Below, in pieces: positions 61,950-64,000 of a stretch of DNA of 64,000 nucleotides. The stretch spans positions 1-64,000 of the forward strand of contig NZ_FORN01000034.1 in the NCBI RefSeq assembly GCF_900114015.1, in the 5' to 3' direction. This DNA comes from Caulobacter sp. UNC279MFTsu5.1 (GTDB lineage Bacteria > Pseudomonadota > Alphaproteobacteria > Caulobacterales > Caulobacteraceae). The notes below the pieces were generated by a model. It saw only the letters and a list, made by a program, of their open reading frames with translations. It searched no databases and had not been told where the DNA came from. Numbering within the stretch: the first letter of the stretch is position 1; every line of letters starts with the position of its first letter. A program made the translations under genes and the position numbers.

Positions 61950-63748
61950 CCGACGCCCTCGCTGACCGCATTCAGCCGCGCATACACGCCCCCCGCCGCC
62001 TTCAGCTCGCCGTGGCGGCCTTCCTCCACCACCCGGCCGTTCTGGAAGACCAGGATGCGGTCGGCGCCGCGCACGGTCGACAGGCGGTGGGCGATGACGA
62101 TGGTGGTGCGGCCGTGCATCAGGGCCTCGGCGGCTTCCTGCACCTGGCCCTCGGTCTCGACGTCGAGCGAGGAGGTGGCCTCGTCCAGCACCAGGATCGG
62201 GGCGTCGGTCAGGAAGGCGCGGGCGATGGCCACGCGCTGGCGCTCGCCGCCCGACAGCTTGATCCCGCGCTCGCCCACCAGGGTGTCGTAGCCCTGGGGC
62301 AGGCGCAGGATGAAGTCGTGGGCGCGGGCCTTCCTGGCGGCGGCGACGATCTCCTCGTCGGTGGCGTCGGGCCGGCCATAGGCGATGTTCTCGCGCAGGA
62401 TGCGGTGGAACAGGGCCGGGTCCTGCGGCACCACGGCGATGGCGCGGCGCAGGGAACCCTGGGTCACGTGGGCCACGTCCTGGCCGTCGATGAGGATCCG
62501 GCCACCCTGCAGGTCGTGCAGCCGCTGGACCAGCTTGACGAAGGTCGACTTGCCCGAGCCCGTCGGCCCGACCAGGGCCACCCGCTCGCCGGGCGCGATC
62601 TCCAGCGAGAAGTGGTCGTACAGCGGCGCGCCGGCCGACTTGTAGCGGAAGGTCACGTCCTCGAAGGCGATGGCCCCGGGGCCGCGCTGGAACTCGGGCG
62701 CGTCCGGGGCGTCGGCGATCTGCGGGGCCAGGCCCTCCCAGGCGGCCAGGTCCTCGGTGTCGTCCAGGCCCTTCTGCAGCATGCGGATGTTCTCGCCCAT
62801 GTTGCGCAGGTAGCCGCTCATCAGCATGAAGGCGGTGATGGCGAAGGCCACGTCGCCGGGCGTCGCGGTCCCCCGGCTCCAGGCGTGGATCATCGCCGCC
62901 GTCAGCCCGCCCTGCAGCAGCACCAAGAGCAGGTTCTGGCCCAGCCAGACGTCGGTGAACTTGTTCCAGGTGACCATCACCGCCTGGCGCCAGGCGGCGG
63001 TAGCTTGGGCGATCTGGGCGCTCTCGCGGGCCTCAGCGCCGAAGCTCTTGACCGTGGGGTTGGAGGTGACGGCGTCGGCCAGGCTGGCGCCGATCCGCGA
63101 ATCCAGGGCGTTGGACTTCAGGTTGAAGGGGCGGACATAGCGGGCGGTCACCACCAGGTTGACGGCGATGTAGGCGGCCACGACGACCAGGGCCACGGCC
63201 CCGGCCAGGGGCTGGCGCAGCAGCAGCATCACCGACAGTCCGACCAGCACGATCAGGCTGGGGGCCAGCCAGATGGTCACCGCGTCGGTGACGCTGTCAT
63301 AGCCCCACATGGCGCGGGTCAGCTTGCGCACCGTCGCGCCGGCGAAGCTGTCGGCGTGCCAGTCGGACGAGAAGGCCTGGACGCGGGCGTAGCCCTCGTT
63401 GGTCATCTCCTCCATGTTACGGGCCGCCAGCGGGATCCAGAACCGCATGGCCAGGTTGCGGATCAGCGAGAAGCCCAGATAGACCCCGACGAAGGCCGCC
63501 CAGGCGACCCAGGCCGCGTCGACGGCCGACGGGCCTTTGCTCCCCCCTCGAGACACCACGTCGATCAGCCGGCCCGAGGCCCAGGGCAGGGCCAGGTCGA
63601 AGCCGATGGCCAGCAGGGTCAGGCCGACGCCGGCCGCGAACAACCCCTTCCGGCGCAGCCAGAAGCGCGCGATGAACCCCAGCACCCGGGCGTTGCTCAG
63701 GGCGCGGCGCCGTCCGCCGTCCTCGTTGTCGTCGATCTCGTCGGCCAT
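61946..63748 (-). CDS. ABC exporter, fused permease-ATPase half transporter
   Basis: A 600-residue type IV ABC half-transporter that works as a dimer. The membrane domain of six helices (about 25-325) is followed by the ATPase: Walker [14 protein letters not shown]-loop VVPQDPALF, signature [15 protein letters not shown], Walker [13 protein letters not shown] and switch His in VIAHRLSTV. It resembles lipid/drug exporters of the MsbA/MdlB type. Substrate unknown. ATG 63748 chosen over a start nine codons upstream. Confidence 0.93.
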   Translation of the reverse strand: MADEIDDNEDGGRRRALSNARVLGFIARFWLRRKGLFAAGVGLTLLAIGFDLALPWASGRLIDVVSRGGSKGPSAVDAAWVAWAAFVGVYLGFSLIRNLAMRFWIPLAARNMEEMTNEGYARVQAFSSDWHADSFAGATVRKLTRAMWGYDSVTDAVTIWLAPSLIVLVGLSVMLLLRQPLAGAVALVVVAAYIAVNLVVTARYVRPFNLKSNALDSRIGASLADAVTSNPTVKSFGAEARESAQIAQATAAWRQAVMVTWNKFTDVWLGQNLLLVLLQGGLTAAMIHAWSRGTATPGDVAFAITAFMLMSGYLRNMGENIRMLQKGLDDTEDLAAWEGLAPQIADAPDAPEFQRGPGAIAFEDVTFRYKSAGAPLYDHFSLEIAPGERVALVGPTGSGKSTFVKLVQRLHDLQGGRILIDGQDVAHVTQGSLRRAIAVVPQDPALFHRILRENIAYGRPDATDEEIVAAARKARAHDFILRLPQGYDTLVGERGIKLSGGERQRVAIARAFLTDAPILVLDEATSSLDVETEGQVQEAAEALMHGRTTIVIAHRLSTVRGADRILVFQNGRVVEEGRHGELKAAGGVYARLNAVSEGVG

Positions 63749-63794
63749 GGTGGAGCACAGATAGGGGCTCCACACGCGCGGCGCGAGCGGCGGT

Positions 63795-64000
63795 TCAAGC
63801 CTGTTTGGAAGTGTTGCCCCGGCGCCGCGCTCCGCCGAACGGCCGCCAGCGCAGGTACCAGCGGATGGCCGGTCCGACGATCGGCGTACGCAGCAGCGGC
63901 CGCACCGCGTGGGGCCGGGTCTTCAGGAAGCACATCACCGCCCCGATCCAGAACACCGTGGTCGGCAGGCCGGGCGTGACGATCCCGACGGCGCCGGTGG
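63795..64000 (-). CDS. DUF454 (YbaN)-family membrane protein, 5' end outside the window
   Basis: The C-terminal 68 residues of a small inner-membrane protein run off the window edge. Visible sequence GAVGIVTPGLPTTVFWIGAV, then CFLKTRPHAVRPLLRTPIVG, fits the DUF454 pattern (GxxGxxLPxLPTTPF...F..SP...). Function unknown. It lies 46 bp upstream of the ABC exporter on the same strand and may be co-transcribed. Confidence 0.75.
   Translation of the reverse strand, partial: TGAVGIVTPGLPTTVFWIGAVMCFLKTRPHAVRPLLRTPIVGPAIRWYLRWRPFGGARRRGNTSKQA

Overview
The window looks like a chromosomal segment of a Caulobacter species. GC content is very high, coding strands show strong third-position G/C, and there are two large TonB-dependent receptors of the Xanthomonas/Caulobacter type. 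A twelve-gene chemotaxis operon has the same gene order I recall for the major che operon of Caulobacter crescentus (mcpA-cheX-cheYI-cheA-cheW-cheR-cheB-cheYII-cheD-cheU-cheYIII-cheE), and a GlcNAc/chitin-sugar locus follows directly, as in that species. Species assignment is inference; no rRNA or marker gene is present.

Layout. 1-5 kb: a palindromic repeat, an Lrp/AsnC regulator divergent from a small DUF6356-type membrane protein, an APC amino-acid permease, a PhyH-type dioxygenase and an acyl-CoA dehydrogenase. 5-8.3 kb: a TonB-dependent receptor with three tandem LacI-like operator sites upstream. 8.4-18.1 kb (minus strand): the che operon, whose genes nearly all overlap or abut. 18.5 kb: a small secreted protein resembling a lone TonB C-terminal domain. 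19-34.3 kb: the GlcNAc system. nagR-nagB-nagA run leftward. A TonB receptor, a GH20 hexosaminidase, a fused EIIA-HPr-EI, an EIICBB permease, a flavin-dependent halogenase-like protein and a DUF6445 protein run rightward. Together these would import chito-oligosaccharides, split them, phosphorylate GlcNAc on entry, deacetylate and deaminate it.

34.4-39.6 kb: a Tat-exported alpha/beta hydrolase, then a tight three-gene unit (divergent Lgt-like protein, cysteine-rich radical SAM enzyme of the tetraether-synthase-like family, tiny membrane protein), then a GH13 alpha-glucosidase. 39.6-48.2 kb looks accessory: gene fragments, an AT-rich promoter, a GH74 xyloglucanase, a truncated gene, a GNAT acetyltransferase, a frameshifted release-factor-H pseudogene, a MipA/OmpV porin-like protein, a methyltransferase and a two-component system. 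It ends beside tRNA-Ser(CGA).

48.4-64 kb returns to housekeeping content: a PaaI thioesterase, a persulfide-dioxygenase-like protein lacking four metal ligands, a Gly/Tyr-rich secreted protein, RluD, an apparent TonB-receptor deletion remnant, PhoD, an O-methyltransferase/TetR pair, LysE, a membrane protein, HisI, DUF817 (no good start codon), UbiD, DUF4153, an ABC exporter and the end of a DUF454 gene. Two dispersed palindromic repeat families occur. I saw no IS element, prophage or CRISPR array.
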